Shown: positions 63,936 through 64,000 of the stretch, piece by piece | Layout of the letters: every line of letters starts with the position of its first letter | How positions within the stretch are numbered: position 1 is the stretch's first letter | Source of the DNA: Alphaproteobacteria bacterium | GTDB lineage: Bacteria > Pseudomonadota > Alphaproteobacteria > Rhodospirillales > Casp-alpha2 | DNA: 64,000 bases | NCBI GenBank assembly: GCA_024279135.1 | Contig: JAJRRU010000031.1 | Span: 42,648 to 106,647, forward strand | Reading direction: 5' to 3' | Made by a program: the position numbers and the translations under genes | Notes under the pieces: generated by a model | What the model saw: the letters and a program-made list of their open reading frames with translations, nothing else | Databases searched by the model: none | What the model was told of the DNA's origin: nothing

Positions 63936-64000
63936 AAAAACGGTCGATATTTTTGGGGTGGAGATGGGACGTGATTAAGTTCGTTGGTTGATCCTTATCG

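Noticed and set aside
1..64000. CRISPR array
   Set aside because: No regularly spaced repeats with unique spacers were seen; the short repeats near 63.9 kb are IS21-type end repeats.

Overview
This window looks like a mobile or island-rich segment of a proteobacterial genome, most likely an alphaproteobacterium. That placement is an inference from the make-up of the formate dehydrogenase locus (DUF3305/DUF3306/DUF6352/DUF6505 companions), the folded-in oxalate genes and the IP-type conjugation genes; nothing ribosomal is present to settle it. Base composition is moderate and several degraded insertion sequences mark the joints between blocks.

Layout. (1) 1-12041, minus strand: a conjugation locus. 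TraK, TraL and TraM homologues of the RP4 type lead into a VirB2-VirB10 type IV secretion operon. The operon ends in a large exported cysteine-repeat protein that runs off the window. It contains a 346-bp tandem duplication that made a chimeric second pilin-like gene, and an opposite-strand secreted-protein gene fitted exactly between virB5 and virB6. No relaxase, VirB11 or VirD4 is visible. (2) 12573-27126: a PuuB-like amine oxidase, an IS6 remnant, a MurD-like protein that has lost its ATP loop, then a complete membrane formate dehydrogenase locus (fdhABC, Tat protein, chaperone, DUF3305/3306, large ferredoxin, fdhD). (3) 27240-38962: two divergent units forming a polyol utilisation locus: a B12 diol dehydratase with fused large and medium subunits, an ABC sugar importer and an SDR dehydrogenase on one side; a DeoR regulator, BtpA/SgcQ-like protein, FGGY kinase and HAD phosphatase on the other. 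(4) 38974-41088: an aminotransferase remnant, PEP mutase and a LysE exporter. (5) 41888-52005: oxalyl-CoA decarboxylase, formyl-CoA transferase, a 10-formyl-THF-hydrolase-like protein, a UspA protein, a TctCBA-type importer and an unrecognised P-loop protein. (6) 52019-63283: two inverted, deleted IS481 copies bracket a respiratory module made of a nine-haem cytochrome, a cytochrome b, an arsenate-reductase-like (ArrA-type) molybdoenzyme, its Fe-S subunit, a TorD chaperone, a polyferredoxin and a tetrahaem cytochrome. (7) 63284-64000: a truncated tRNA-Ser and IS21-like end repeats.

How it fits together. The oxalate genes would yield formyl-CoA and formate, and the formate dehydrogenase would oxidise formate and feed electrons to the quinone pool. 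The ArrA-like module could spend such electrons on an oxyanion acceptor. That link is inference; the cluster content itself is read from the sequence. The most interesting items are the ArrA-like module with its unusual cytochromes inside inverted IS481 copies, the chimeric pilin duplication, the antisense gene in the secretion operon, the cysteine-pair repeat protein, the polyol/diol dehydratase locus and the P-loop protein beside the oxalate genes.
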